Positions 15,001-29,100 of a stretch of DNA of 64,000 bases are shown here, one piece after another. The position numbers and the translations under genes were made by a program. Every line of letters starts with the position of its first letter. Within the stretch, counting starts at the first letter, position 1. The notes beneath the pieces are model-generated. The model made no database searches. It had not been told where the DNA came from and worked only from the letters and a program-made list of their open reading frames with translations. This DNA is from Baylisascaris procyonis (lineage: Eukaryota; Nematoda; Chromadorea; Rhabditida; Ascarididae), in NCBI GenBank assembly GCA_037389465.1, contig JAZARR010000214.1:6048501-6112500 (forward strand). The letters run 5' to 3'.

Positions 15001-18000
15001 CTCGGCCGATATTTGGTAAAGGCAAAAGCGGTCTCCTGATTTGTGGTCTACTCGGCGAGACCTCTTGAACGACATACAGGTGACCGCCCACGGGCGAACA
15101 GAAGCCGAGAAAAAAGTCCCAAAAAGCGCAATTTTTCGATCGTAAGGGGGTAGCACAGGGAAAATTTGAAAAATATTTTTTCTCTCCGATTTTGATGAGT
15201 TTATTATGAAACGATAGAACTCGATGAGCTGATCATGGATGCATGCACTATTTGCTATTTTATATGAAAATAGTTAAACTAGAGGTGCACGAATGCTATA
15301 GTTCCATACAAATGTACTGTACCTGATACTTCGGGGTTTTTTTTCTCGGCAATTGTTAGGCCTATGGAGCTACGGCTTGCTTCCCTCAACACAACTTTTA
15401 AAGCTCTATCAAACGATGTATAGCTTGTTATATTTCGAGAGTAAGGTTGAAAACCGAATCGACCCGCCAGAATTTCTGAAATATCGATTTTCGCAAAATA
15501 GGGGGTTCTGGTTCTCGGCCGATATTTGGTAAAGGCAAAAGCGGTCTCCTGATTTGTGGTCTACTCGGCGAGACCTCTTGAACGATATACAGGTGACCGC
15601 CCACGGGCGAACAGAAGCCGAGAAAAAAAGTCCCAAAAAGCGCAATTTTTCGGTCGTGAGGGGGTAGCACAGGGAAAATTTGAAAAATATTTTTTCTCTC
15701 CGATTTTGATGAGTTTATTATGAAACGATAGAACTCGATGAGCTGATCATGGATGCATGCACTATTTGCTATTTTATATGAAAATAGTTAAACTAGAGGT
15801 GCACGAATGCTATAGTTCCATACAAATGTACTGTACCTGATACTTCGGGGTTTTTTTTCTCAGCAATTGTTAGGCCTATGGAGCTGCGGCTTGATTCCCT
15901 CAACACAACTTTTAAAGCTCTATCAAACGACGTATAGCTTGTCATATTTCGAGAGTAAGGTTGAAAACCGAATCGACCCGCCAGAATTTCTGAAATATCG
16001 ATTTTTGCAAAATAGGGGGTTCTGGTTCTCGGCCGATATTTGGTAAAGGCAAAAGCGGTCTCCTGATTTGTGGTCTACTCGGCGAGACCTCTTGAACGAC
16101 ATACAGGTGACCGCCCACGGGCGAACAGAAGCCGAGAAAAAAAGTCCCAAAAAGCGCAATTTTTCGATCGTAAGGGGGTAGCACAGGGAAAATTTGAAAA
16201 ATATTTTTTCTCTCCGATTTTGATGAGTTTATTATGAAACGATAGAACTCGATGAGCTGATCATGGATGCATGCACTATTTGCTATTTTATATGAAAATA
16301 GTTAAACTAGAGGTGCACGAATGCTATAGTTCCATACAAATGTACTGTACCTGATACTTCGGGGTTTTTTTTCTCGGCAATTGTTAGGCCTATGGAGCTG
16401 CGGCTTGCTTCCCTCAACACAACTTTTAAAGCTCTATCAAACGATGTATAGCTTGTTATATTTCGAGAGTAAGGTTGAAAACCGAATCGACCCGCCAGAA
16501 TTTCTGAAATATCGATTTTCGCAAAATAGGGGTTCTGGTTCTCGGCCGATATTTGGTAAAGGCAAAAGCGGTCTCCTGATTTGTGGTCTACTCGGCGAGA
16601 CCTCTTGAACGACATACAGGTGACCGCCCACGGGCGAACAGAAGCCGAGAAAAAAGTCCCAAAAAGCGCAATTTTTCGATCGTAAGGGGGTAGCACAGGG
16701 AAAATTTGAAAAATATTTTTTCTCTCCGATTTTGATGAGTTTATTATGAAACGATAGAACTCGATGAGCTGATCATGGATGCATGCACTATTTGCTATTT
16801 TATATGAAAATAGTTAAACTAGAGGTGCACGAATGCTATAGTTCCATACAAATGTACTGTACCTGATACTTCGGGGTTTTTTTTCTCGGCAATTGTTAGG
16901 CCTATGGAGCTACGGCTTGCTTCCCTCAACACAACTTTTAAAGCTCTATCAAACGATGTATAGCTTGTTATATTTCGAGAGTAAGGTTGAAAACCGAATC
17001 GACCCGCCAGAATTTCTGAAATATCGATTTTCGCAAAATAGGGGGTTCTGGTTCTCGGCCGATATTTGGTAAAGGCAAAAGCGGTCTCCTGATTTGTGGT
17101 CTACTCGGCGAGACCTCTTGAACGATATACAGGTGACCGCCCACGGGCGAACAGAAGCCGAGAAAAAAAGTCCCAAAAAGCGCAATTTTTCGGTCGTAAG
17201 GGGGTAGCACAGGGAAAATTTGAAAAATATTTTTTCTCTCCGATTTTGATGAGTTTATTATGAAACGATAGAACTCGATGAGCTGATCATGGATGCATGC
17301 ACTATTTGCTATTTTATATGAAAATAGTTAAACTAGAGGTGCACGAATGCTATAGTTCCATACAAATGTACTGTACCTGATACTTCGGGGTTTTTTTTCT
17401 CGGCAATTGTTAGGCCTATGGAGCTGCGGCTTGCTTCCCTCACTCAACTTTTAAAGCTCTATCAAACGACGTATAGCTTGTTATATTTCGAGAGTAAGGT
17501 TGAAAACCGAATCGACCCGCCAGAATTTCTGAAATATCGATTTTTGCAAAATAGGGGGTTCTGGTTCTCGGCCGATATTTGGTAAAGGCAAAAGCGGTCT
17601 CCTGATTTGTGGTCTACTCGGCGAGACCTCTTGAACGATATACAGGTGACCGCCCACGGGCGAACAGAAGCCGAGAAAAAAAGTCCCAAAAAGCGCAATT
17701 TTTCGGTCGTAAGGGGGTAGCACAGGGAAAATTTGAAAAATATTTTTTCTCTCCGATTTTGATGAGTTTATTATGAAACGATAGAACTCGATGAGCTGAT
17801 CATGGATGCATGCACTATTTGCTATTTTATATGAAAATAGTTAAACTAGAGGTGCACGAATGCTATAGTTCCATACAAATGTACTGTACCTGATACTTCG
17901 GGGTTTTTTTTCTCGGCAATTGTTAGGCCTATGGAGCTACGGCTTGCTTCCCTCAACACAACTTTTAAAGCTCTATCAAACGACGTATAGCTTGTTATAT

Positions 18001-19335
18001 TTCGAGAGTAAGGTTGAAAACCGAATCGACCCGCCAGAATTTCTGAAATATCGATTTTTGCAAAATAGGGGGTTCTGGTTCTCGGCCGATATTTGGTAAA
18101 GGCAAAAGCGGTCTCCTGATTTGTGGTCTACTCGGCGATACCTCTTGAACGATATATAGGTGACCGCCCACGGGCGAACAGAAGCCGAGAAAAAAAGTCC
18201 CAAAAAGCGCAATTTTTCGATCGTAAGGGGGTAGCACAGGGAAAATTTGAAAAATATTTTTTCTCTCCGATTTTGATGAGTTTAGTATGAAACGATAGAA
18301 CTCGATGAGCTGATCATGGATGCATGCACTATTTGCTGTTTTATATGAAAATAGTTAAACTAGAGGTGCACGAATGCTGTAGTTCCATACAAATGTACTG
18401 TACCTGATACTTCGGGGTTTTTTTTCTCGGCAATTGTTAGGCCTATGGAGCTACGGCTTGCTTCCCTCAACACAACTTTTAAAGCTCTATCAAACGACGT
18501 ATAGCTTGTTATATTTCGAGAGTAAGGTTGAAAACCGAATCGACCCGCCAGAATTTCTGAAATATCGATTTTTGCAAAATAGGGGGTTCTGGTTCTCGGC
18601 CGATATTTGGTAAAGGTAAAAGCGGTCTCCTGATTTGGTCTACTCGGCGAGGCCTCTTGAACGATGTATAGGTGACCGCCCACGGGCGAACAGAAGCCGA
18701 GAAAAAAAGTCCCAAATAGCGCAATTTTTCGATCGTTAGGGGGTAGCACAGGGAAAATTTGAAAAATATTTTTTCTCTCCGATTTTGATGAGTTTAGTAT
18801 GAAACGATAGAACTCGATGAGCTGATCATGGATGCATGCACTATTTGCTATTTTATATGAAAATAGTTAAACTAGAGGTGCACGAATGCTATAGTTCCAT
18901 AGAAATGTACTGTACCTGATACTTCGGGGTTTTTTTTTCTCGGCAATTGTTAGGCCTATGGAGCTGCGGCTTGCTTCCCTCAACACAACTTTTAAACCTC
19001 TATCAAACGATGCATAGCTTGTTATATTTCGAGAGTAAGGTTGAAAACCGAATCGACCCGCCAGAATTTCTGAAATATCGATTTTCGCAAAATAGGGGGT
19101 TCTGGTTCTCGGCCGATATTTGGTAAAGGTAAAAGCGGTCTCCTGATTTGTGGTCTACTCGGCGAGACCGCTTGAACGATGTACAGGTGACCGCCCACGG
19201 GCGAACAGAAGCCGAGAAAAAAAGTCCCAAAAAGCGCAATTTTTCGATCGTAAGGGGGTAGCACAGGGAAAATTTGAAAAATATTTTTTCTCTCCGATTT
19301 TGATGAGTTTAGTATGAAACGATAGAACTCGATGA
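1..19335. repeat. Satellite array, about 37.5 tandem monomers of 512-516 bp
   Basis: A head-to-tail array fills the first 19.3 kb and continues beyond the left edge. The landmark CTTGTTATATTTCGAGAG recurs at 3, 519, 1033, 1547, 2062, 2576, 3090 and so on to 19018 (two copies read CTTGTCATAT). Monomers differ by a few linked single-base variants and by homopolymer lengths, and look more than about 97% identical by eye. Each monomer holds a T8 run inside GGGGTTTTTTTTCTCGGC, the palindrome CGCCCACGGGCG, a GGTCT/AGACC inverted repeat around CTCGG, and a 13-nt inverted repeat (GCCGAGAAAAAAA and its complement, 221 bp apart in the second copy). Open frames of 78-130 codons occur on the minus strand but open and close with homopolymer length, so I do not treat them as genes. 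I do not recognise the satellite family. Confidence 0.98.
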
Positions 19336-19480
19336 GTTAATCACGAATATGTGCGCCGCTTGCTGTTTTATTCGAAACATGACGAAATTATAGGTGCATG
19401 AATGTTGCATTTTTATATAAATGTACTGCAATTGATATTTGCGATTTTTTTTCTCGTCAACGGTTAGGTCTTCAGACATC
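19336..19480. repeat. Decayed edge unit of the satellite
   Basis: The monomer consensus continues from the array but with many substitutions. Recognisable in order are GATGAGTTAATCACGAATAT (consensus GATGAGCTGATCATGGATGC), a TGCTGTTTTATTCGAAA block, AGGTGCATGAATG, AAATGTACTG, a T8 run followed by CTCGTCAACGGTTAGG, and CTTCAGACATCTTG near the end. The last intact copies (17991, 18505 and 19018) already carry private changes, so divergence rises toward this edge, as expected where homogenisation fails. The unit contains an AATAAA on the minus strand (19367-19372) that the intact monomer lacks. Similarity fades at about 19475. Confidence 0.85.
19367..19372 (-). promoter_or_regulatory. Candidate polyadenylation signal for XPO5
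   Basis: This is the first canonical AATAAA on the minus strand after the proposed XPO5 stop codon at 19585-19587, about 215 bp downstream. It was created by substitutions in the decayed satellite unit; the intact monomer has TATTTTATATG at this place, with no AATAAA on the minus strand. Position and motif are seen; use as a cleavage signal is inferred. Variant hexamers could also serve. Confidence 0.4.
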
Positions 19481-19584
19481 TTGAAATCGGCGGCTAATCA
19501 CATTCTCCCCTTCCGTCTTTTAGTGGACAAAAGTACCCGGGTATAGTGAGAACCGATTTTGCTTATTCCTAGAAACCAGGTGTT

Positions 19585-19623
19585 TTACTTTAGACCACCT
19601 TTCTCGGCTATACTTTTGGCAAT
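19585..19623 (-). CDS. XPO5: XPO5 last coding exon (proposed)
   Basis: Exon 19730-19900 ends RREIVKKLLRPLIA at a clear GCG/GTATGT donor, in line with human RLIAGCIGKPLG. The best continuation in phase is acceptor CCGCGTTAG then IAKSIAEKGGLK and a stop, giving a 102-bp intron. Alternatives are an acceptor at TTATTGTAG (IIELCCIRMRNGP, stop; 39-bp intron) or read-through to the stop at 19691. All give a C-terminus some 30 residues shorter than human after LIA. Confidence 0.5.
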   Translation of the reverse strand: MAKSIAEKGGLK

Positions 19624-22600
19624 CTAACGCGGAAAATGTTACAAACCGTTAAGGTCCATTACGCATTCTAATGCAGCATAATTCAATTATCTACAATAAA
19701 TTTGTTTCAATAATAAAAATCTGACATACCGCAATTAGAGGCCTTAATAGTTTCTTGACTATTTCACGTCTGACCTTCTCGACGACGAGCTCATTATTGG
19801 TGATCATCGAAATAATCCGACTATCGAATGATTGTAATGTCTCATCAGTACATTGTGGTACTTGCTGCAGCACACGTAAAAGACTTATACAGCATTTCCG
19901 CTGAAATATATTATTCTTTTTAATGCGTATAGACGAGAAAATTATTGAAAACAAATATAAAACTGCTAATCTTTTAGAAAGATAGGCGAACTTTATAGTC
20001 TTTTCATAATTGAATTACCTATAAGCTCAACAAAGAAAAAAAAAATAAACAAATAAAATCCAAAAATGCGATTAAAAACGGTAGGCAATCGCCTAGAACA
20101 ATCCTAGAAAAAATCGGGAATAAAAAGCTATTATTACCAAAGAGTAATAAACGTGGAAAATGAGCGATAGAAGTGGGCCAAGCGCTATTTCATCAGATCC
20201 ATGCACTTGTAAGCTTTGAATACTACGCACCATCATGAATACTGCTACACCTTCGTCGCATTGATCATTCGACTGCAAGATGGTATTCATTTTTAATATG
20301 GATAAGCAATAGAATATTGCCTATTTTTTTACACCATTTTAATGATATAACATATTATATTTGTCTTTATGTAGACCCTCACTTAAATAGATGCTTTTCG
20401 AATTAAAAGTATTAGCTTCAAGTATAATATCCTCCCTTAAATATAAGCTCTCGTATAGAAATATGGCTTTATGAAGATACTGTCAATGCTTGCTTCCATT
20501 TATCATACTTCTAGTTGACATCGTAGATATAAAATTATCTGAAAAAAAAGAAAGTCTTTTATTGGAGAAATTTAACGAGTCCACCAACATAATAAATAAT
20601 TGATCAAGGTATGATGAACCTGAAGTCAAATAAAAGAAGCCTCCCTCTAGATCGAAATATCCTACATGAACAAAGTGATAAATAGAAGCCCCGGGCGTTT
20701 CAAGCCACTACTGTATATCACTCGTTTAAGAATCGTCAAAATATGGTATCAAAAGTAGTCGAAATACGTTCCATAGCTTGTTATCACGTTATCAACTATC
20801 AACTGATCATTTAATCAGTATAAACAAAATACAAAAAAAAAATCAACCATATTTTTGACGATATCGACAAGTGCTCTGCATACTGGAATAATTCGAATTG
20901 CCGATGTTGCATCACGACACGTTAAAAAAAAGAATGAGAGTGCAATCACCGCATCAATAATACACTTCAAATATAATTCCGTTAGATAACTTATTAATGT
21001 GCTCTTTTATTTAGCTAATGAAGGATATTCTAAATGAGCTAATATTTAATTAAAAAATTTACTGAAACATTCAACCGCACCAATTAGCAAAGCGAAGAAA
21101 ATTTCATACTGAAGTTAAGCCACAATATCCTTTTTTTTGTAAAGGTGCAAAACTTCATACAAGAAAATGCTAGACCGGCTATCGTCTTTATAATACACGC
21201 GAAATGCAAAGAAAGAAAGTGAAATTTTTTCTAGTACATCTAAAGTTTGGAAAAAAAAAACCAAAGGCGGAAGAGCTGCTATATAGTTTTTAATATTTTC
21301 ACTAAGGAAATGAGTTGTGCAAAATTAAATTTCAAGCTTTGATAATTAAGAGCAAATAAATTCAAAATACATTAAAATCAATGAGTTGCATTAAATTTAC
21401 AGCTCCAAAAATAAAAAAAAATCGCCTAAAAACGTCTCAATAAACAAGTTCCGGGGAGCTGTGCGTGAAGTGTCGTCTATATATTAGCAATTGCAAACTT
21501 TATAAAAGTTGCCTTAGTCAATAAATAAAATATCACTAATTATCGAACGAGTATTTCTGAACGATATCCCTCACTTAAGGAATAGAATAAGTTGCAGTCG
21601 CATTCTCTCATTGCCTTCTATCTCCCTGTCTCTACAGCTCATCCCTCTTATAGAAACGATCAAGAAAAAAAAAACGTTTTAAGGCATAAATATAGCTTAT
21701 AATCACCTTATCTCGACTGATTTCTGGCGTGATGAAACAAGTTATTTCCTCTTTTCTCTCGTCAGCTAAAATTAAATCACAATTTATTTCATCGTTATGG
21801 AATATGATGATAATCTCCTTTTTTTTCACAATACGTACCTATTTCAAAATATATTTAATTCTAGAAATATCACCGTCTTTAGAAAAGGCTACCCACTTCA
21901 TTTACTTTTATTAGATACGCAGCAGCCGATTGCAGATATAAATAAATCGGAGGATGTAGGAAATTGAATATTTTTAATTATAGATCAAAACTCAAAAGTA
22001 TAATTAAGCATAGGGATCGGAATGAAATGATTAAAATGACCAGTTTAGCTCCAGTATTCATTTTTCTACAACATAAATTATTTCTCAAAGAGCTTCTTCG
22101 TCAGGTATGTTTTCTATTTGAGAATAAAGGAAGAAAAAAAAAACAGTAAAAAAAGATATGAAAGAATTTACGATTTGATGAGGTGGCATCAGAAATATTA
22201 ATGATAACACGTAATAAGCTGATAAATTCTCGTGTTAACATACAAGCCATATGTTCAGTGAAGAGTTGTTCCAATGAAGGCTCTTCTGCTAGAAATCAAT
22301 CATTTCATTATTTTATATTTCACAGGTATTCAATATGCTTCTTCTAACATTAATTTCCGTTTATTGCATTACTTCCGCTGTGAAATCATCTCATAAAACA
22401 AACTGCATTCTGAAACGCTTTAATGATGGTATTCTTGGATGTTTCTCTCTCTTTTTGTTATTCTAAAGCAGTTATGTTATTGAAAAGGATTATTCAAGAG
22501 ACATGTCTCTCGTTTCCTTCAAAAAAAAAACTTTGATACTGTAAATATCTATCTCATCTAAGATTCGGGCGACCACAGAATTAAGCCATCTGAATTTCCA

Positions 22601-23143
22601 TTAGTTTTTGTGTCGCATCCTCACTCTCGGCTATGCCCCCTGACTTTATTCTAATAAATACACAAATTTAAAGGATATGTGCTGATCACTTCACGGCGGA
22701 TACATATATTATATATAGCACAGAGCCAGAATACACATAAGACAAACTGATTTCGATATGTGCGAGCTGCTCCCACCGTGTCGTTAACCTCACATGCATT
22801 TCCGATAAAATCCTTTGCAACATTTCACGTACTTTCGAGTATGCCAATTCGGGACATGAACAAAGCACAAAACGCCTGAAATTTTCCCTCTTCGCTACCT
22901 CTATTCAATTGTAAAAATATAAAACTAACGGCTGGATTATTCTCACCTTTCAAATTACAATTTATAGCTATGCAGCGATTCATAAAAACCACAGTTCTCT
23001 TACAAATTCATCGTGTTGGTTGTTGTTTAGAATTTGATGGCTCTTTCTGAAAAATCTTAGACTGATGAACACTATTCGCATATGCACTAAACAATACGGT
23101 AAGGAAACATAACGAAACGACGAGGGTATTATCCGTTATTGAA

Positions 23144-23174
<31 letters not shown>

Positions 23175-26100
23175 CCATCTTTTTTAAAGAGTATATAACT
23201 TTAAAAAAGAACTAACACAAAATGTTATTTTATTTTCCAAAAACATATACATGCAAATAAAATTGAGAAGGCAAACCAAGAGCGGCGTATCCAAAATCTA
23301 AGTCGGAAATCAGGGGTCGAGGAAATATGTGAGACGAGTTGCAAAGACCATGACTCCATAGATGATTCCATGAACAGTTCGTTTGCCATCTTATTGGCTA
23401 ATAGACCCGTAATAGTTTGACTGTAATAATCACACTGAATCAAATTATAACCACGGGGTATTAATAAATAAAACTATGGATAATTCCTCGAAATAGCAAC
23501 ATCTACAAAAAAGTTATAACTTACATAATAAAGCCATAAATCATAAAGAGGAAAAAAAGATACCATATGAAGGATCTTTAAAACAAATATTCCTGCAAAT
23601 ATACGGGAAGATGATAGCGGAAGTCCATCTAGAATTTACGATAACAAGGTAATTGGTGATTAATGGTGATTGCTCTTTAATAATAAGAATGCATCAGGCA
23701 TCAGCATTATCGTCATATTATCATATTAGCGAATAGTTCACAAGAATATGAAACTTTTAACTCACACACAATCAGTAATATCGGAGATAAAACATCGTGC
23801 ATGACTTCGTGGATCATCGGTGAGGATTCGCGCTGAACACGGTGCCAATGGATCAACAGCTAAAAATCGAATCATAAATACAACAGCAATCCACCCACTT
23901 GACTCATTGCCGTTCATATGCACCACAATAGCAAATCCCATAAAACAATTCGCGATAGGCAAGGAGTCAAATTACTTTTAAAAGATAAAAAACACTAATA
24001 ATAAAGCAACCGGAAATAAGCTGCTGTCGATCCGATTCTGTAATATCGACAACAGTGGGTCCATATGATGGATGAATGAGTTGAACGCATTCCACTTCGT
24101 ATAATGATTTCAGACGGCTGCAAATAAACAACAATTTTTCTTATGACTCCTTATTTAGATGACAATAAATTATGTAAAATAGAGAAAAAACTTGGCGAAA
24201 TTGCAGGATAAACACTTCGACGATCTATATTGATAATAAATGACACGAACTTTAGATTCGTAATAATTAAATGCAAAGGTAAATCCGAATTAAGATTAGA
24301 AAGATGAAATGAACAACTCAAATATTTTTATTTAAACAAATATTCTCAATTCAAAATTAAACTAAATGTTCAATTGAAAATTTGCAGGAAAATTCTTTTA
24401 TGCAATAGTCAAATAAATGCCCATAACTAGCCTATGGAGCCGGAAACAGTAATCGGCTCCTTTTCGTCTCCACTATCTACATTTTGCTAAGAAATTCATT
24501 CTAAGAATGCGCTCTATAACGCATGAGAACACTTGCAATACCTAAACTCTCCATCGAAAATCTATATTTCACAACGTAAATTTTAAGAGAGAAAGAAAAG
24601 CGTTGAATAAATTTAAGAAATATACTCGGCCAAAAGGAAAAGGGTCGGTAAAATCGGTCGAATTATCTCAAAGATAGGATGCGCTGGAGGTTGTATAGAT
24701 CGAACCTGTGTAAGAACACCTTCCATCGTTGATAGATTCGAACGTAACTGCAAATGCTAATTTCTATAAAATACCTCACCAATCGTTTATATTTTCATTA
24801 TTTTTATACCCTTCATCTTCTCGATTCTTTTTCTGCATATAAACAATTACTTATTGATGCCATATTCCACTCTTATTTATCTATATATTTATTAATTTTT
24901 GACAAATTCTAATTTCTTTAGCAAATTTACATGTCCGAACAATTTTTCAGCGTCGAAAAAAAAGAGACTCTTGCTTAAAGTACGAAGGAAATCCTTTAAA
25001 ATATTGACCCGGCAGGAAAATAGAAAAATGCGGGGATCAATTCTACTAAACTCAAATATAAGTAATTATTCAAATAATGCAAGAAAATATAGAAAATTCA
25101 ACTTACGGCTCGTCTATTTGAAACAAAAGGTGAATTCTGCGCTTCCTCACCGTTCTGTGGTGCTTGTAAAGTAAAACCAATATACGATAAAAACTCAGAA
25201 TCGTTTGTCATCGCACTTAAATATATCAACATCTCAGTGAGAAACTGACAGATTTTTCTTGAAACACAATTGATACTGATAAGGGGCATAGCGCCTTAAC
25301 GAGCTTAGCAAAGAAAAGAATTGGAGACTGCACAGATGTGAAGAGAGCTGTACAAAATTATGATTCCAAAATTCTGTTCATTTACCCATGCATTTATTCA
25401 TTCCTACTTCAAGTTCATGACCAATAGCCCGGTCGACCACCATTTATGCTCAATAGCCTGGTCAACCGCCATTTTTGCCCAGTAGCCGAGCCGACCACAC
25501 AATTAGCAAAAAAAAAAAAAACAATGACAAAACATTAGAACGTTAATAATATGTCCATACGTCCATATACGGAAGTAACCGGTTGCACATTCGTATCAAA
25601 AATCTTTTTTAAAGCATATATTTGGGCGGTTAGTAAAACAAAATTGATTAGCAACTTTAAAAGTACAAAGAACCGACAAAGAAAATGATCAGTACGAATA
25701 AAATTAACGAGAGGAGATCAAACTATGATGTAAATTGTACCCATTAAATTTTGTAATCATAGGAAATTATTCGATAAAGAGATACACTGGTGGACACATA
25801 TATAGATACGGGACATAAGGCCAAAATGGACAAAAAAAGGAACAATCGACTCATACATCAGCAAAGTCAAGACCAACTGGCCAATAGCATAACGAGTTCA
25901 ACTTACGTGATAAGTTCTGATGAATGAAAATATGCAATACAATTTTGCATTGTAGCAGCAAGGAATGTGCATTGTGTTTGAAAATCAACACAAAGATTGC
26001 TGAGTGCAGCTAAGACATGTGCACATGCGGCTTGTTGCATTGCTGACAATCTCTCACGTACCGATATGCAAACTTCGAGGATCGATTCAGCTTCATTCTA

Positions 26101-29100
26101 AAATCAAATATCGCCACCATTATGCATCCCAATATTAACTCATTCAATTTTTTTTTAATTATTACGATCGTGATTTTACCACATGAATGAATGGAAAACA
26201 ATAAGTCAACGGTATGTTTTTAGGCATTCGATTAATACCACAGCATTAAATAGATAAACGAATAAACGACTATATATTTTTCTGTTGAACAATATAGCAA
26301 TAGACTATTTACTCGTAGAAAGGGTTTCTGAAGTTTCTAAAAAGAATTTTTTTATTATCACAGGTAATTGCATTAAACAAAAGCGATATGAAATGATTTA
26401 TGAACAATATTTCAGCAATTTCAACGAGATAAATAAAGTTTCCAAACAATGGGCCATATGTTAGACTATATAAAAATCTTGTTGGCGTTTTTCCAATGCG
26501 ATGAGCTAAGAAAACAGAATCATTAAAACATCAATGAAACTCTTTATTTACATCTCTCTATCTCTTATCAACGATTATCAGTGACGGAGAATATCACATA
26601 TCGATATATTATAAACTAAGTAAACGACATTTTTACTTCAAATGAGAGCAACATTTTATCTTGACCGTAGGGAGAATATCAACGATAGATAAGAAACTCA
26701 AATAAGCCGATTACCTTGATAGCATCCGAGAAAGTGGTAATTAATCGCAAAAGAACCGATATGCAATGACGTCTAACTGATTTATCCTCCGATGAGTCAT
26801 CAGCAACTTCCGTTAATAAGCGACGAATCTACAATCAACTTTATTAATGCCAACCTAAGCAGAGATGATCAAAAATAAATAAAATTATGAAAATAAATAC
26901 GATACAATATTAAATCCATTAAAAAATAACTCCATAAGAGATGTAACACAACGGAAATTATTTTCAAATGGGAACTGCTATAAAAAATTCTCAACGTTCC
27001 CTTTGATTATATTCATCATAAAGATATGTAGAGTTACCACTGCTCATCCCCTGAGGCGGCTATCTTCTAATCGAAAGCTTATTTCCAGTAATTCACTACA
27101 GCGCTGAATGAAATATTACGATCACTCATTAGAATAAATTAAATGAACCACTCAAAACGATTTCAATATTTATTTTGAATGCAAAAAATTCAAGAAAATT
27201 GGAAATAGGATATACAACCTGGACAAGGAATGGTGAAAGACGATCGGGATGATTGGCTAAGACGATGAAAAGTGAAGAAAGTACAGATAGTAGCCGATTA
27301 ATGAGAATCGCATTTGTAGAGTTGGCTACTTGTAACAATACTCCGTCAAAGAGTTCGGTGAATGTTTGCAAATGTTGCTGCAAACAAATAAATACTTGCG
27401 GCCAGTTATACCATAATTTATTACTTACGTAAAGATTATATACAATATTTCATCAATCGAATTTGAAATGATCTCATAATTTGTGAATTGGCGACGATTA
27501 AATATACCTCACCCATTGAAAGATATAAAACAATGCTTTGAAGTCTTAAAATTAAACAAAATTTTTATTTAAAAAAGGATAGAGAGGGAATTAATCAACA
27601 AAAATCAATAGGTATTACTTCAAATGTTTATTTACTCTTAAACAGTGCTAGTATTTTCTTTATTTCTTATATAACTTATTCAATTATATAAGTATCTGTA
27701 TATAGATGCATATTTTCCTAAGCATATCGCCGTGGTTTATTGGAATAAACCATTGATCGGAAAACTTCAAAGTTCATCACCTCAAAAAATAAATCGATAT
27801 CAAGCTTCCCAGTATTTCCTGTTTGAGATTTAAACAAGACTTTCAGTCTTATATAAAGGCAACTATAACTATAACGATAATGAAGCAAGATCCCTCTTGA
27901 ATTTAATCTTTATGATTATATCATACAATCTGACTTTCCTTATGTCATAAAATATTTCGCATTATTATTATTTTTTTTTTTTGCACAAATTACCTCAGAA
28001 AGAAGTCGTTCCTCATAACATGTCGATAATACCATTCGTGAATAACGTTGCATTGCCTCCCATTCAATCTCGGTTACTATATAAAAATTAATTGCGTAAA
28101 TATTTCAATTTTATTAATTACTTAAGAAAAAATAAGGGCAACACATTCAAAACGCATTCTCAAATAGATATTCGTTAGACCATTAAAGAAGTAATTTAAT
28201 TTTCGATTAATAAAAAATTTGCTTATGTCGGATGATAAATGATAAATATATACGGAAAATACTAAATTCTTTTACCGTAAAACTTGGGAGAATGACGTTT
28301 CTAATACAACTCATAAGTCACAATTTATATGCTAATGCTGAACATCGTCAAAAATCTGAAGTCAACTGTGTACCGCTCACTAAAATTCCTTCTAAATATC
28401 ACAGAAAAAATCATCATCGAGGTTTTAATCTAAGTTATATGTTGTGCAACAAAATAAACAAATACATTCGTTGAATCATTCCATTAAAAAACGAGCATCT
28501 ATATAAATTTTCATCAAATTCAAAGAGCTCTGAAAAAAGTATTGATGCTGCCTTCAAAGAAGTTGCTTAGTGATCGAAGAAACAATAGGTTTACTCGTTG
28601 AAAAGATTAAAAAAATGATACCCGATTGTGGCGAAGCAATACATCGAGTTTGTATCCACTCTTCCACTATTTTACAAAGACTTCCCATATGACGTTCCAC
28701 ACATGCACTACGTACTATACGCATACAACGATCACGAAATTCTAAAAATCAACTCATAAAAATATAACAATAATCTCAATTAGTATGACTGCCATAGGGT
28801 CGAATCAAATATACCATTTTTGGTATATTTGTTTTTTTTTTTTTAATATCGAATCATAATTGCTTACGATAGTCAATCCCTCTTTCTATCTTTAATAAAC
28901 AACTTTCAATAAAAAGAACGGCAACTGCTTTCTACCGAACGTTATCCTCCAACTCTAACTTCCTCCCCGCTCATCCCCCCAAACTGAACGATAATTAAAA
29001 CAACTAACGTATAAAATCATGCATAAATTGCGTATCGTCATCATAGTCGATTTGTGAATAATAGGAATATGGAGAAGTATTCTCGGATGGTAGACCAATC

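Noticed and set aside
1..19300. Open frames of 60-130 codons in each satellite monomer, both strands
   Set aside because: They overlap in several frames of the same DNA, change length with homopolymer indels between copies, lack splice or start context, and their variants do not favour silent positions. They are by-products of the repeat.
25098..25289. Acceptor CTGTCAG at 25245 for the XPO5 exon 25107-25257
   Set aside because: It would start the exon in phase 0, but the upstream donor leaves two bases. The acceptor TTTCAAG at 25258 restores the phase.
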